Source: Geobacter sp. (GTDB lineage Bacteria; Desulfobacterota; Desulfuromonadia; Geobacterales; DSM-12255). Taken from it: a stretch of 64,000 nt of DNA. Numbering within the stretch: the stretch's first letter is position 1; each line of letters starts with the position of its first letter. Shown piece by piece: positions 34,872 to 44,179 of the stretch. Both the position numbers and the translations under genes were made by a program. The stretch spans positions 248,001 to 312,000 of the forward strand of contig WKKR01000002.1 of the NCBI GenBank assembly GCA_009684525.1, read 5' to 3'. The notes under the pieces were generated by a model that had not been told where the DNA came from, made no database searches, and was given only the letters and a program-made list of their open reading frames with translations.

Positions 34872-35084
34872 TTAACATCCCGGACATTTACCAGCGCACT
34901 CTCCCTTTGCTGAAACACCGGGCATCTGCTTGGGATTGCAGACATATTGCGGATCATTGGCTACAGCACCGCAGCTTTCACAGGTTACGGTGGCATTGGT
35001 CGTGAGCGATTTGATAAGCTCCTCATTTCCCTGCCCTTTCAAGGCGCACATATGCATTTTGTGGAGTTCGGTTTCGCATGCCAT
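34872..35084 (-). CDS. Small Cys-rich zinc-ribbon-like protein
   Basis: 70 residues. Cys pairs in VTCESCGAVANDPQYVC and the C-terminal KGECAGKCPGC suggest a zinc or redox site. The N-terminal half is helical (LHKMHMCALKGQGNEELI). GGAGG precedes the ATG. No family recognised; function unknown. It ends at a shared bidirectional terminator. Confidence 0.75.
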   Translation of the reverse strand: MACETELHKMHMCALKGQGNEELIKSLTTNATVTCESCGAVANDPQYVCNPKQMPGVSAKGECAGKCPGC

Positions 35085-35347
35085 GGCGGGCCTCCTTTCC
35101 GAACGATCCTTTTATCTTGATTGATCTTCTCATGTATATATATAGCACAATGACGGGAATTATCATACCCGTGACTGTGCCGCGAGCGGATGGTGGCACA
35201 GGAGCACGATGCCCTGTCAAAGGGCGCAGTTTTCTGCTAGGTTAGTGACCATCCGGAAACACCGGATGAGACACTACCGGTTTCAAGATCGGAAATGAGC
35301 GGCAGATTTGAGCCGGCATTTCCTTGCGACGCCTGAACGGACAAACC

Positions 35348-36262
35348 ATGGCAGACCCATCAATGCGCACGTCAGTCCCTGCAGGACGGGTCTATCTCGT
35401 CCTCGTCATGACTACCCTGTTCTGGGGCGGGAGCTTTCTCTTCAACAAGCTCGGGTTGCGGGAGATACCCCCGGCCCATTTCGTTCTCTTTCGGTTCGCC
35501 CTGGCGAGCATGATCATGTCCCTTGTCTGTATCAGGCGTCTGCACCTGCTTTCACCGACGATCATTCGCAAGGGTGCCATTGTCGGCCTGGCGCTCGGGG
35601 CAACCAACCTGAGTTTCGTCTTCGGTGTCCAGGGGACGAGCATCTCGCGGGCCGGCATCCTGAACAACCTGTTCGTGCTGTTCATCCCGCTCATCTGCGC
35701 CCTGGTCTGGAAGGAGCGCGTGGGGCGGGTGAACCTGGCCGGGATCGTGCTCGCCGTGGCGGGAATCGTGCTTCTTGCCGGGGGCGGCGGCGGTTTCAAC
35801 CGCGGGGATTTTATTTCGACCATCTGTGCCGCGTTCATTGCCCTGCACGTCATCTCGGTTTCCAAGGTGCTGCGCGACGAAGACGTCTATCTGGTCTCCT
35901 TGGTTCAGTTCCTGACGGTGACGGCTATGGCCGGGATCGCTGCGATCATCATCCCGTCGCCCCGGCTCAGCATCGGTGTTGTCGGAATCTCGTCCCTGCT
36001 CTACTGCGCCATTTTACCCACCGTGGTCTGCTTTACCCTGCAGAATGCCTATCAACGCTTCACCACCCCAACGAGGGCCGGACTCATCTACACCCTCGAT
36101 CCCGTCTGGAGCCTCATTGCGGGCTTTGCTGTTCTTGGCGAACGGCTGAGCGTCCGTGAGTGGGTCGGTTGCGGCCTGATCTTTCTTGCGGTCCTGGTTC
36201 CCCTGCTGGTTCGTTTCGCCGTGGAGCGCCGGCTGATAAGCCGCTACGTCACATCCAGGTAG
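35348..36262 (+). CDS. EamA-family (DMT) transporter
   Basis: 304 residues from ATG 35348 ([13 protein letters not shown]). Ten membrane helices in two repeats each carry the EamA pattern ([19 protein letters not shown] in the first; [19 protein letters not shown] in the second). Likely an exporter of small metabolites; substrate unknown. A TTG start 8 codons upstream (35324) is possible. Neither start has a strong ribosome site, so the start is uncertain. Confidence 0.88.
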   Translation: MADPSMRTSVPAGRVYLVLVMTTLFWGGSFLFNKLGLREIPPAHFVLFRFALASMIMSLVCIRRLHLLSPTIIRKGAIVGLALGATNLSFVFGVQGTSISRAGILNNLFVLFIPLICALVWKERVGRVNLAGIVLAVAGIVLLAGGGGGFNRGDFISTICAAFIALHVISVSKVLRDEDVYLVSLVQFLTVTAMAGIAAIIIPSPRLSIGVVGISSLLYCAILPTVVCFTLQNAYQRFTTPTRAGLIYTLDPVWSLIAGFAVLGERLSVREWVGCGLIFLAVLVPLLVRFAVERRLISRYVTSR

Positions 36263-36351
36263 AGGGCAATTCGGGCTGGAATACGCTCCGGTTGGTGGCA
36301 TACTTGGGGTATACGGAGCAAGGAAAACGCCACGGCATGGAGGATACCACA

Positions 36352-36882
36352 ATGATATCTGTCCGATCAGCATTGATACTGGTTTTTGTCATTCTCGCCA
36401 TCGGTACAGGGGGATGGAGCGGGTCAGCAGGTGCCGGCAACGGGAAAATCAGGGTCTATTCCATTGCCGCAAAGGGGTATGTCATGACCGACAGGGTGAA
36501 AAAGAGTGACGAGGAATGGCGGCGGCTCCTGACTGCCGAGCAGTTCCAGGTGACGCGGAAAAAAGGGACCGAGCGGCCGTTTGCCAATGCCTACTGGAAT
36601 ACACACGACAAGGGGATCTATCAGTGCATCTGCTGCGGGCTCGACCTCTTCAGGTCGACCGCCAAGTACGACTCGGGCACCGGGTGGCCGAGCTTCTGGG
36701 AACCGATCGATCCGGCCAATATCCGGACTGCCGAGGATCGCTCGTTCTTTTCCGTGCGCACCGAGGTGCTCTGTGCCCGGTGCGATGCCCACCTCGGGCA
36801 CGTGTTCAACGACGGACCGAAACCTACGGGGCTCCGCTACTGCATGAATTCTGCGGCGCTGAAATTCACGAAGATCGATTAG
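36352..36882 (+). CDS. msrB: Peptide methionine-R-sulfoxide reductase MsrB, secreted form
   Basis: 176 residues. Start 36352 is chosen for GGAGG 8 nt upstream, giving an N-terminal signal peptide ([13 protein letters not shown]). The MsrB core follows: [11 protein letters not shown] and [13 protein letters not shown] (zinc Cys), [11 protein letters not shown], and the catalytic YCMNSAAL. The role is repair of oxidised methionine in the periplasm. The short gap after the EamA gene suggests co-transcription is possible. Confidence 0.93.
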   Translation: MISVRSALILVFVILAIGTGGWSGSAGAGNGKIRVYSIAAKGYVMTDRVKKSDEEWRRLLTAEQFQVTRKKGTERPFANAYWNTHDKGIYQCICCGLDLFRSTAKYDSGTGWPSFWEPIDPANIRTAEDRSFFSVRTEVLCARCDAHLGHVFNDGPKPTGLRYCMNSAALKFTKID

Positions 36883-36945
36883 GCCGTGAGGCGCCGCATC
36901 AGCCTGACTGCGGCGCCTCAGGGATCGTTCTTCAGCTGTGGGGTC

Positions 36946-37416
36946 TTAATCATCGTCGTCTCTTTCATAGCGGTCGTAGCGACGGTCGTAGCGGTAGCGG
37001 GGCGGCGGGGGCGCCTGACGGTCACAATAGAGGACAGTGCGGGTCCTGATCAGCCTCCCGTCGACGTAGACCTTCTCCCTGACCCGCCGGCACTTCCGGA
37101 CATTGTCGTAAGCGAGCGGTTCCGCATAATAGTGGGCACGGCGGTCGTCGGTCCGGTACTCCACCGGTCTGCCGACTTGGGCGGCCTCGTATGCCCCCTG
37201 CGCCGAGACGTCGGCAATGGTGGCCCCGACCAACGCCCCGAGCGCGGCACCGATCACCCCGCCCCTCCAGGGATTACTGTGGTCGAGTATGGCGCCGGCG
37301 ATGCCGCCATAGGTTCCGCCGATCACGGTGCCGGGCTGCTGATGCGCAGCGCATCCAGAGAACATGGCAGTTCCTACCGCAAGCAGCAGAATGCCACAAG
37401 CCAGTCGTCGTCTCAT
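36946..37416 (-). CDS. Glycine-zipper lipoprotein (SlyB/17-kDa-antigen-like)
   Basis: 156 residues: lipobox MFSGC, then a glycine-zipper double hairpin GTVIGGTYGGIAGAIL and GGVIGAALGALVGATIAD. A C-terminal region has KCRRVREKVYVDGRL and ends Arg/Tyr/Asp-rich. Likely an outer-membrane lipoprotein. It overlaps the upstream FecR-like gene by 4 nt. Confidence 0.85.
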   Translation of the reverse strand: MRRRLACGILLLAVGTAMFSGCAAHQQPGTVIGGTYGGIAGAILDHSNPWRGGVIGAALGALVGATIADVSAQGAYEAAQVGRPVEYRTDDRRAHYYAEPLAYDNVRKCRRVREKVYVDGRLIRTRTVLYCDRQAPPPPRYRYDRRYDRYERDDDD

Positions 37417-39308
37417 CGTTCCTCCCTGCGCTCCCTTTTCACGGGTTGCGCTTCTTTCTGCTGCTGGTCACGGGGTTCGATCTGCCAGACCTTCTTTGGT
37501 TGTTCGCTCCGGACAGCGCCACGCTGGCGTCGTTCCTCTCTCGGCTGATTGACCTGTCCGCTTGCTCCCTTTTGCTCCCGGACCGCACTCTTTTCTTTCT
37601 GCACGTTTGTGGTAGCAGGTTGGCGAATCTCCTGCCGTTGCTCTTGTCCCCGGCGCTGCTGAGTCTGCTGAGTCTGCTGAGTCTGCTGAGTCTGCTGAGT
37701 CTGCTGAGTCTGCTGAGTCTGCCGCTGCTTTCCTGGGGGTGAACCAGCGCGTTCGTGTTTCCGCTCGACCTGAGGTGTGGTAACGGTTTGCCGGGGCTGC
37801 TGCACCGGAGAAGGAGCAACCATGCGCTCGCGCGTCCGCTGTGCTGGCGGAGCTGAAACGCTTCCCTTGGGTTTTTGCTGGGGGGCAGCCTGAGGTGGAG
37901 TTACCGTATTGCGGGGAGCCTGCGCCGGTACGTTCTGGCTTTTCCGACGGTCGTCGACAGGAGGTGCCGTTGCTGCAGGGGCACCGCGTCGTCGTTCGAC
38001 TCGCGGGAATCGCTCCTTGAGGGCGGCTTCATGGCGGCGACCCACCTCTGGCGGCGGCAAGTTTCTCTGCGCGATCTTTCTGACCAGCGGCATGCGTGCC
38101 TCGCGGCCGGCAGGTTTGAAGGCCGGGGGGATCGGTGCCACCTGACGACGATCGATGTTGGGGGCGTCCCATCGCTGCGGGGCACCCTGACCCCTGACAA
38201 AGGAATTGCGGTTTATGACGGTTATGGAATTGCGCACCCTGGCGTTTCGATAGACGTTGACCGGTCTGACAATGGTCCGCTGGTCGACATGGGTGATGTT
38301 GATACTCAGTGAACCGTAGTTGCCATAACCGTAGTATACTTCGTTGGGCGCCAGGGGGACCCATGCCACGTTGTCAGTGGTGCCGACCCAGGCTACGTAG
38401 CCCGGCGACCAGAAGACATCGCCGCGTCTGGGGGGTACCCAGCACCATCCCCATCGATTGGAATGCTGCCAGCGGCCATAGTGATGCGGCGCCCAGCCCC
38501 ACGGTTCGGTGGCGATCCAGACATAGCCGCCCCGCCGCCAGACCCAGCGGCCCTCTCGATATGGGGTCCAATCGGCTACAACGTGTACCGTCGGCCTCCA
38601 GACATAGCCATAGTCTTCGATGACGACCCATTCGCCGTTGGCGGCCAGTTCATCTTCGTAGATCACCAGTTCGTCGGGGAGGTGGCCGCGTTTGGCCGTG
38701 CGGCTATCAAGCGTCCGGTTCCGTTTTTCGTTCCACCATTCCCATTCATCAGGTTCCCTGAGTGCGGCAATCTCCGCACCATTTTCCGAGAAGATGAGCG
38801 CCTCGCCGGATCGGACGCGCGTTCTGCCGCTGACACTCTCCACATAGGCCGATCCCTTGATGACGGAAACCTCGCTGTCGGAGGTTCCGATCATATCCAC
38901 GCCTACCCGGCTTTTTTCACCTATATTGACGGTTGCGTCTTCGCTGTCGACCTGCAGGTCGCGATCGGTGCTGGAAGTGCTGACATAGAGCCTGCCGCGG
39001 TCGAGGTAGACCTGACGGTTGTCGTCATCGAGCCTGACCACGTCGAGCGCTGTATCTTCGCCGAGGCGGAGATAGCTGCCGGTATTGAGCTGGATCTCGG
39101 CGTGGGCACCTGTTGGGGACCAGAGGCGGTCTCCCTCTCCGATGGGGGTGTTCGGTGCTGCGGGAAGCCATTCGCCGCTCTCTTCGTCAAAGAGTTGCAC
39201 GTCGCCTTGTACCAGGGTCAGCCGGGCACTCCCCTCGGAAGATCCCAGGGCAACGACGGGCAGCAGGATGAGCAGTATGCCGATGATGGTGATGACGAGC
39301 TTGTTCAT
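37413..39308 (-). CDS. FecR-domain exported protein with Trp-rich DUF6600-like region and TQQ repeats
   Basis: 631 residues. A signal peptide is followed by a FecR-type beta domain (VQGDVQLFDEESGEWLPA... GDRLWSPTGAHAEIQL ... SVIKGSAYVE). A Trp/Tyr-rich segment comes next (YGYVWRPTVHVVADWTPYRE, GRWVWRRGGYVW, EPWGWAPHHYGRW). The second half is basic and Gln/Pro-rich, with seven TQQ units. Family function unknown; probably periplasmic. The next gene (glycine-zipper lipoprotein) overlaps it. Confidence 0.85.
   Translation of the reverse strand: MNKLVITIIGILLILLPVVALGSSEGSARLTLVQGDVQLFDEESGEWLPAAPNTPIGEGDRLWSPTGAHAEIQLNTGSYLRLGEDTALDVVRLDDDNRQVYLDRGRLYVSTSSTDRDLQVDSEDATVNIGEKSRVGVDMIGTSDSEVSVIKGSAYVESVSGRTRVRSGEALIFSENGAEIAALREPDEWEWWNEKRNRTLDSRTAKRGHLPDELVIYEDELAANGEWVVIEDYGYVWRPTVHVVADWTPYREGRWVWRRGGYVWIATEPWGWAPHHYGRWQHSNRWGWCWVPPRRGDVFWSPGYVAWVGTTDNVAWVPLAPNEVYYGYGNYGSLSINITHVDQRTIVRPVNVYRNARVRNSITVINRNSFVRGQGAPQRWDAPNIDRRQVAPIPPAFKPAGREARMPLVRKIAQRNLPPPEVGRRHEAALKERFPRVERRRGAPAATAPPVDDRRKSQNVPAQAPRNTVTPPQAAPQQKPKGSVSAPPAQRTRERMVAPSPVQQPRQTVTTPQVERKHERAGSPPGKQRQTQQTQQTQQTQQTQQTQQTQQRRGQEQRQEIRQPATTNVQKEKSAVREQKGASGQVNQPREERRQRGAVRSEQPKKVWQIEPRDQQQKEAQPVKRERREER
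37656..37718 (-). repeat. Seven 9-bp tandem repeats (TQQ codon repeat)
   Basis: CTGCTGAGT is repeated seven times without change on the plus strand, encoding Thr-Gln-Gln on the minus strand in the FecR-like protein. Perfect copies suggest recent slippage and variable length. Confidence 0.9.
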
Positions 39309-39376
39309 GATGAAACCCTCCGTACAGGCACTAACGCACGGCAGGCTGGAGCGGTTGACACGATAGCTCGCACGGC

Positions 39377-39808
39377 TCAGGGACGACGGTATTCTGCGGT
39401 CGGCCAGAACGGGATGCCGCCACGGGGCGTGAACTCACCACGCACGGTCAACCAGTAAGGCCCGAGGAGTTTCACCAGGTCGTTGCAGATCCGGTTGACA
39501 CCTGCCTCGTGAAATTCGCCGAACATCCGGAACGAGCCGAGGTAGAGTTTGAGGCTCTTGCTTTCGACGCAGAGCTTGTCGGGGCAGTAGTCGATGACGA
39601 TCTTGGCAAAGTCGGGCTGGCCTGTGAGTGGGCAGAGGCAGGTGAATTCCGGGCATTCGATGTGGATAGTTCCCACCGCCCCGGCAGGATTCCGTTCCGG
39701 GTTGGCAAACGGGCTGGGGAATGACTCCAGGAGTGAAGGATCGGGCTGGTCGTAACGGTATCTGGTCGTGCCTTGGCCGAGGGCCTTGAGTTGCGTGTGC
39801 AGGTCCAT
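39377..39808 (-). CDS. queF: NADPH-dependent 7-cyano-7-deazaguanine reductase
   Basis: 143 residues (short, unimodular QueF). It has IHIECPEFTCLCPLTGQPDFAKIVIDY with the thioimide-forming Cys and catalytic Asp, ESKSLKLYLGSFRMFGEFHE for substrate binding, and GGIPFWPT at the end. It reduces preQ0 to preQ1 for queuosine. Start 39808 has GGAGAG 8 nt upstream; the frame is open further but without family match. No preQ1 riboswitch was seen in the 150 nt before it. Confidence 0.93.
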   Translation of the reverse strand: MDLHTQLKALGQGTTRYRYDQPDPSLLESFPSPFANPERNPAGAVGTIHIECPEFTCLCPLTGQPDFAKIVIDYCPDKLCVESKSLKLYLGSFRMFGEFHEAGVNRICNDLVKLLGPYWLTVRGEFTPRGGIPFWPTAEYRRP

Positions 39809-40065
39809 ATGTCTCTCCATGAAAATTGTTTGACGCGAAGCCGTCCTGCAGGTGATGGCACATGGTGTGCCACACGGAATAGCGATTGATGGGTTTTTGC
39901 CGGCTTGCCGTGCAAAAGGGGGCTGTATTTTCAATCATAGCGGTTTTTCAGCAGAAAGCCAATGACTCGACAGAGGGTAACGGCATGGAAAGGGGAGGGC
40001 CTGCCTGGGCAGACCCTCCTGGATTGACATTTGGCGCGGGAGAGAATGTGCTGCCGGGAAGGGGC

Positions 40066-41526
40066 TTACATCCCGGTCGGCAGATCCACCTTTTTCACGA
40101 CCATGTCGACAACCGGCAGCTGGGGTACGGCGGTCAGGCCATAGATTTCCTTCAGGTCGATATCCTTGGGCACCGCGGCAAGAAGGGCCTCGGCAACCTT
40201 TTGATCCGCTTGCCGATAGCGGAGTTTCACCTCAAGGGTGATCCGTTGTGCGGCTTGGGTGGGGAGGCCGTAGTAGACGTCGTGATAGCCCCGCGGCGGG
40301 ATGGTGTCGTGACGCGAGAAGGAGGTTATCACCCAGGGATCGACGGAGAAATGGAAATCGTTGCCCATGCCGTCGGAGTTGAAGAGGCGGGTATTTTCCG
40401 GGAGACTGCCGTCGCTGCCGACCGTGCCGCTCTGGAGGATGATGGACCCTTTTTCGTCACGGGCCGTAATCTCCAGCCACATCTGCCTGACGTTGGTGAG
40501 GGAGGTGGGGAGGTTGTGCCCGGCGCGCACATTTTTGACCCGGACCTTGATCTCTGCCAGCCGTTTATTCTGGTAGAGGGGGGAGATTTCCAGGTCTGCG
40601 GCAAGCTTCAGCCGCTCAACCGCCATTTCGTATTTCTTCATCAGATTTGCCGCTTCTTCTTTATTGCCGGCCTTGGTTTCGGCGCCGGCTGCCAGGAAAT
40701 AGAGGAGGTAGTTGGCGCCGTTGAAGACGTGCTGATAGTCGCTACGACCTGGTTTGTAGAACGTCTCTGATACCCGTTTAAAGGTCTCGAGGTCAACCAT
40801 GTGGCAGTCCTGGCAGAGAATCTCCTTCTGGGCGTAGGGGCCCGATTTCCATTCCCGGTAGCTCGCTTCCAGCGGGAAATGGGCATCGTAGTGGTAGACC
40901 TGGTGGCACGAAGCGCAGAGATCGGCGCGTAGGTGCAGCGACGATTCGGCGCACTCGTGGAAGCCGCCGCCGCAGCCGTCGCCGAGCTTGAACGGACCGC
41001 GTTTGATCAGGGTCGGACCGTCTTTTCCGTCCACACCGGGGGTGAGGATGAAGGAGCCGTTCTCCGGTTCATGGGAGGGAGTCTGCCAGTGGGTGACCCC
41101 GCTTACGGAGTGGCAGATGTCGCAGGAGACGCCACTGATCGCCATGGGGGAAAGACCGGAGATGCCGGGCCCCTTGATTTCTCCCGTGACCACGCCTGCC
41201 GGTGAATGGCAGCCTTCGCACTGCCGTGATATCTCGTGGCCGACGGCCTTGACCGCTTTATACAGTTCGCCTTGATAGACAGGGTCCTTGAAGGCAAGGC
41301 TGTGCATTGACCCGGCCCACTCCTTGTATTGCTTGGGGTGGCAGTCGCGGCAGGTTTCCGGTGGGGTGAAGGGGGCTTTCGATTTGTTCCATTTTATCAG
41401 CGAGGGGTAGTAGGGGTAAAATTCCCGATCCAGATCGAATACCGCAGAGGTTGGTGCGGCACAAGCGGCAGTGGCGATGAGCAGGACGGCTACCATGAAA
41501 GGAAAGTGTCTCATGAAATGGCGCAT
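40066..41526 (-). CDS. Pentahaem c-type cytochrome, exported
   Basis: 486 residues. A signal peptide ends ACAAP. Five CxxCH motifs lie in the N-terminal half: CRDCH, CEGCH, CDICH, CASCH and CQDCH. The C-terminal 220 residues are haem-free and beta-rich (IKVRVKNVRAGHNLPTSLTNVRQMWLEITARD). This layout resembles cytochrome c-554-like multihaem proteins of dissimilatory metal reducers. It should carry electrons in the periplasm or outer membrane. GGAGGG precedes the start; a second ATG is 4 codons later. A strong promoter lies about 50-75 nt upstream. Confidence 0.9.
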   Translation of the reverse strand: MRHFMRHFPFMVAVLLIATAACAAPTSAVFDLDREFYPYYPSLIKWNKSKAPFTPPETCRDCHPKQYKEWAGSMHSLAFKDPVYQGELYKAVKAVGHEISRQCEGCHSPAGVVTGEIKGPGISGLSPMAISGVSCDICHSVSGVTHWQTPSHEPENGSFILTPGVDGKDGPTLIKRGPFKLGDGCGGGFHECAESSLHLRADLCASCHQVYHYDAHFPLEASYREWKSGPYAQKEILCQDCHMVDLETFKRVSETFYKPGRSDYQHVFNGANYLLYFLAAGAETKAGNKEEAANLMKKYEMAVERLKLAADLEISPLYQNKRLAEIKVRVKNVRAGHNLPTSLTNVRQMWLEITARDEKGSIILQSGTVGSDGSLPENTRLFNSDGMGNDFHFSVDPWVITSFSRHDTIPPRGYHDVYYGLPTQAAQRITLEVKLRYRQADQKVAEALLAAVPKDIDLKEIYGLTAVPQLPVVDMVVKKVDLPTGM

Positions 41527-41571
41527 AGGCGGTCCCTCCTTACGGAAATGTAATGTAAAAAATGTAATGAT

Positions 41572-41600
41572 TTAGTAGCAGTTAGGCCCAATGCTGTCAA
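41572..41600 (-). promoter_or_regulatory. Promoter of the pentahaem cytochrome
   Basis: The reverse strand shows TTGACA (41600-41595), a 17-bp spacer and TACTAA (41577-41572), about 46 nt before the start codon. Confidence 0.7.
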
Positions 41601-41685
41601 GATGTAATCCCGTAACGTCGAAATGATGATATGTCCGCATATCTGGAAGTCGGCATCCCCAATGAGCTATCTGTCCAGATTCTCA

Positions 41686-41714
41686 TTGACTATCTCTATA
41701 AATCGTGACAGAAT
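41686..41714 (+). promoter_or_regulatory. Promoter of the dodecahaem cytochrome
   Basis: TTGACT (41686-41691), 17-bp spacer and CAGAAT (41709-41714), about 60 nt before the start codon. Divergent from the other cytochrome promoter. Confidence 0.55.
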
Positions 41715-41773
41715 CTGCGCGCACATTATGCCGAGCAACGTGGTATCTCATCATAATCATTAGGAGGAAGAGC

Positions 41774-42658
41774 ATGAGGAACAAGATGAGCAGAGCATGG
41801 ATAGCGGCGATAGCCGGACTCGCCCTGATCGCACTCCAGGGGCTGTCCATGGCGGCCGGTGCCCCTGCGGCACCTGCGCCCAAGGCTACGACACAGGGTC
41901 CGAAACTGACCAACGATGACTGCGCCAAGTGCCATGCCAAGGCCCCGGCAGACATAGCCGCCAACGGTGCCAAGCACAAGACTGCCGTCGGTTGTCAGGA
42001 CTGCCACAACGGCCATCCTCCCACAGTGAAGAAGATCATCCCGCTCTGCAGCCAGTGCCACGATGGGAAGCCGCACTACAAGCTTGCCGGCTGTAACGGT
42101 TGCCACAGCAATCCCCATACGCCGCTCATCATCAAGATGGGCCGCAATATCACGGACCCCTGCCTGACCTGCCACACGCAGCAGATCGCCAAGCTGCGCG
42201 AGCACAAAAGCAAGCACACGGCCCTTGCCTGTTCCTTCTGCCACGATACCCATGGCAAGATCCCCGAGTGCGTGCAGTGCCACAAGCCTCACTCCAAGGA
42301 CATGACCCAGGCTGACTGCAAGAAGTGCCACCAGGCCCACATGCCGACGGTCGTTACCTATAGCAACCAGACCCCGTCGAAAGACTGCGCCGCTTGCCAC
42401 AAGGCTGCCTTCGATCTGCTGCAGAAGAGCGCCTTCAAGCACAAGAACCTGAGCTGCGTTGCCTGCCATCAGGCCAAGCACAAGATGATTCCCCAGTGTC
42501 AGAGCTGCCACGGTACTCCGCACCCTGCCGGCATGCTGTCCAAGTTCCCCAAATGCGGTTACTGCCACAGCATCGCTCACGATTTGAACATCTTCAAGTC
42601 GCAGCCTGCCCCTGCTGGGTCGCCTGCTGCCGGTGCAAAGAAGCCTGCCAAGAAGTAA
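41774..42658 (+). CDS. Dodecahaem c-type cytochrome
   Basis: 294 residues from ATG 41774 (AGGAGG 6 nt upstream). A signal peptide ends SMAAG and twelve CxxCH motifs follow: CAKCH, CQDCH, CSQCH, CNGCH, CLTCH, CSFCH, CVQCH, CKKCH, CAACH, CVACH, CQSCH and CGYCH. Haem density is one per about 22 residues, with many extra His for bis-His ligation. It should act as an electron conduit or store in the periplasm or at the cell surface. It is divergent from the pentahaem cytochrome. A Pro/Ala/Lys tail ends the protein. Confidence 0.93.
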   Translation: MRNKMSRAWIAAIAGLALIALQGLSMAAGAPAAPAPKATTQGPKLTNDDCAKCHAKAPADIAANGAKHKTAVGCQDCHNGHPPTVKKIIPLCSQCHDGKPHYKLAGCNGCHSNPHTPLIIKMGRNITDPCLTCHTQQIAKLREHKSKHTALACSFCHDTHGKIPECVQCHKPHSKDMTQADCKKCHQAHMPTVVTYSNQTPSKDCAACHKAAFDLLQKSAFKHKNLSCVACHQAKHKMIPQCQSCHGTPHPAGMLSKFPKCGYCHSIAHDLNIFKSQPAPAGSPAAGAKKPAKK

Positions 42659-42683
42659 CCCTGACAGACCATAGCAGTGCGAA

Positions 42684-42717
42684 AAGGGCCGCGGCGTTGA
42701 TGCCGCGGCCCTTTTTT
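42684..42717 (+). terminator. Terminator of the dodecahaem cytochrome gene
   Basis: AAGGGCCGCGGC, GTTGAT loop, GCCGCGGCCC and TTTTTT: a strong stem with a U tract, 25 nt past the stop. Confidence 0.92.
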
Positions 42718-42882
42718 CGTTGTCAGCCCGCATGGAAGGGGAATCTTAGTCCTTCCGGATCAGGAAGTGATTCGGCTAAACATGGATAGCGGTGCATCGT
42801 CTGTGAGCTGGTTGCAGGATGGTCGCAGGCAGGCCAGAGCCTGGGGTATGATTGTGTTGCGGGTTGCGTCTCGCCCCGTGGC

Positions 42883-43896
42883 CTAGAACTGCCTGCGTAG
42901 TGAAAGGTGCAGCGCCACGTCGGGGGCGGTATCGACGGCAATATCCTCGGAAACCGCTATATCCAGGAGCAGGGCGCCGGGAAGGCGGATAGTCCCGCCG
43001 CTGTGGAGCTGCAGGGTATTTGCGGTCAGTTCCTTCAGGTCGCTCCCCTGGTATAGGGGGGTATGACCGGAGAGTTGCATAAGGAAAGCGATCCAATTGC
43101 TGGGTGCCCAGCCGACGCCCAGGGTGCCGAAGCCGGCAACAGAGCGCTGCTGGTCCGGGAGGACGTCTCCATGTGTCATGGCCATGCCGCCGACACTGCC
43201 GAACAGGGTCAGGTGGCCGATGGAGAGGCCATAGTCGTCGCTGGCAGTGAGCCAGAGTGCGGCATCGGTGCTGCCGCTGCCATGGAGCTCACTGCTCCGG
43301 CCCGTCGGGAGCTTCAGGCTGGCACGCAGTGCCGCGAGACGCGGGTGTGGTTTCCCGTCGTCGTAGAGCTGATACCCACCGGTGAAGCGGATATCGCCAA
43401 GGCCGAATCCCGAATCGCCGACCCTGATTTTCTCAGCGCCATCACGTTCATACTGGTAGAGAAGGCGGTTGCGGGGGGCATCGGGACGGCCGCCGTCAGG
43501 AAGCCCGAAGAAATCGTGCCATCCTTCGATGAAGCGGTCAAAGACGCCACCCCCCTGGCCAACGAACGGGATTTCGATGCCCGCTTCCATGTCCCGGCCG
43601 AATCCGTAACGGAACGCCAGAGAGAGCCGGTAGCTTTCGCCGTCAAGGGTGAGGGACTCCCGGGAATTGGCGCCCGTAGCGAAGTTGTTGGCGATGTCCA
43701 GCGACAGCCTCGCCTCGCTCTTCTGCGGAGCCATTACATCGGCGCTGCCCGGTGCCGGGACCCCGTATGCCTGAATCAGCGGGCTCTGGTTTGATGTCTG
43801 GAACGGCGTGATGACCAGTGGTTCGGCTGCAGAAGCTGATTTGGCGGACAAGAGAAGACTTAGGGCCAGCATGCATACAATAAGGGTCTGCTTCAT
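42883..43896 (-). CDS. DUF3187-like outer-membrane beta-barrel protein
   Basis: 337 residues. Signal peptide (LALSLLLSAKSASAAE), then alternating amphipathic strands with aromatic girdle residues, ending in LHLSLRRQF. The terminal Phe is typical of outer-membrane barrels. The body resembles DUF3187 (AFRYGFGRDMEAGIEIPFVGQGGGVFDRFIEGWHDFFGLPDGGR). Function unknown; possibly an outer-membrane channel or a porin-like protein. Confidence 0.82.
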   Translation of the reverse strand: MKQTLIVCMLALSLLLSAKSASAAEPLVITPFQTSNQSPLIQAYGVPAPGSADVMAPQKSEARLSLDIANNFATGANSRESLTLDGESYRLSLAFRYGFGRDMEAGIEIPFVGQGGGVFDRFIEGWHDFFGLPDGGRPDAPRNRLLYQYERDGAEKIRVGDSGFGLGDIRFTGGYQLYDDGKPHPRLAALRASLKLPTGRSSELHGSGSTDAALWLTASDDYGLSIGHLTLFGSVGGMAMTHGDVLPDQQRSVAGFGTLGVGWAPSNWIAFLMQLSGHTPLYQGSDLKELTANTLQLHSGGTIRLPGALLLDIAVSEDIAVDTAPDVALHLSLRRQF

Positions 43897-44179
43897 GGGT
43901 CACCACTCTGGCGAGGCTATTCCCCCGTAAGGGGAGTTGCGAAATAAGCGGGCCGGACACGCATTGCAGGGGGAGTCCCTTGTCCGTGCCGTTTCGGAAG
44001 ATACGGCCAACGGTAGTATGTTTGCCCGGTCAGAAGCAAGTAATTTTGCATGTCGGCAGCGGATGAACGGGGGTTATGCGGGCAATCGGGGAAGTTATTC
44101 TGCTTGAAATCACCGGACAATCTGCGATAATGAGCCGCCACACACATCACCATTTACTGTAGGCAAGGTGGGTACTGCG

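Noticed and set aside
37656-37718. Tandem repeats considered as a CRISPR array
   Set aside because: Nine-base units without spacers that keep the reading frame; a coding repeat. No CRISPR array or cas gene was seen anywhere in the window.
39809-39990. preQ1 riboswitch ahead of queF
   Set aside because: No preQ1-I or preQ1-II pattern could be found in the leader by eye.
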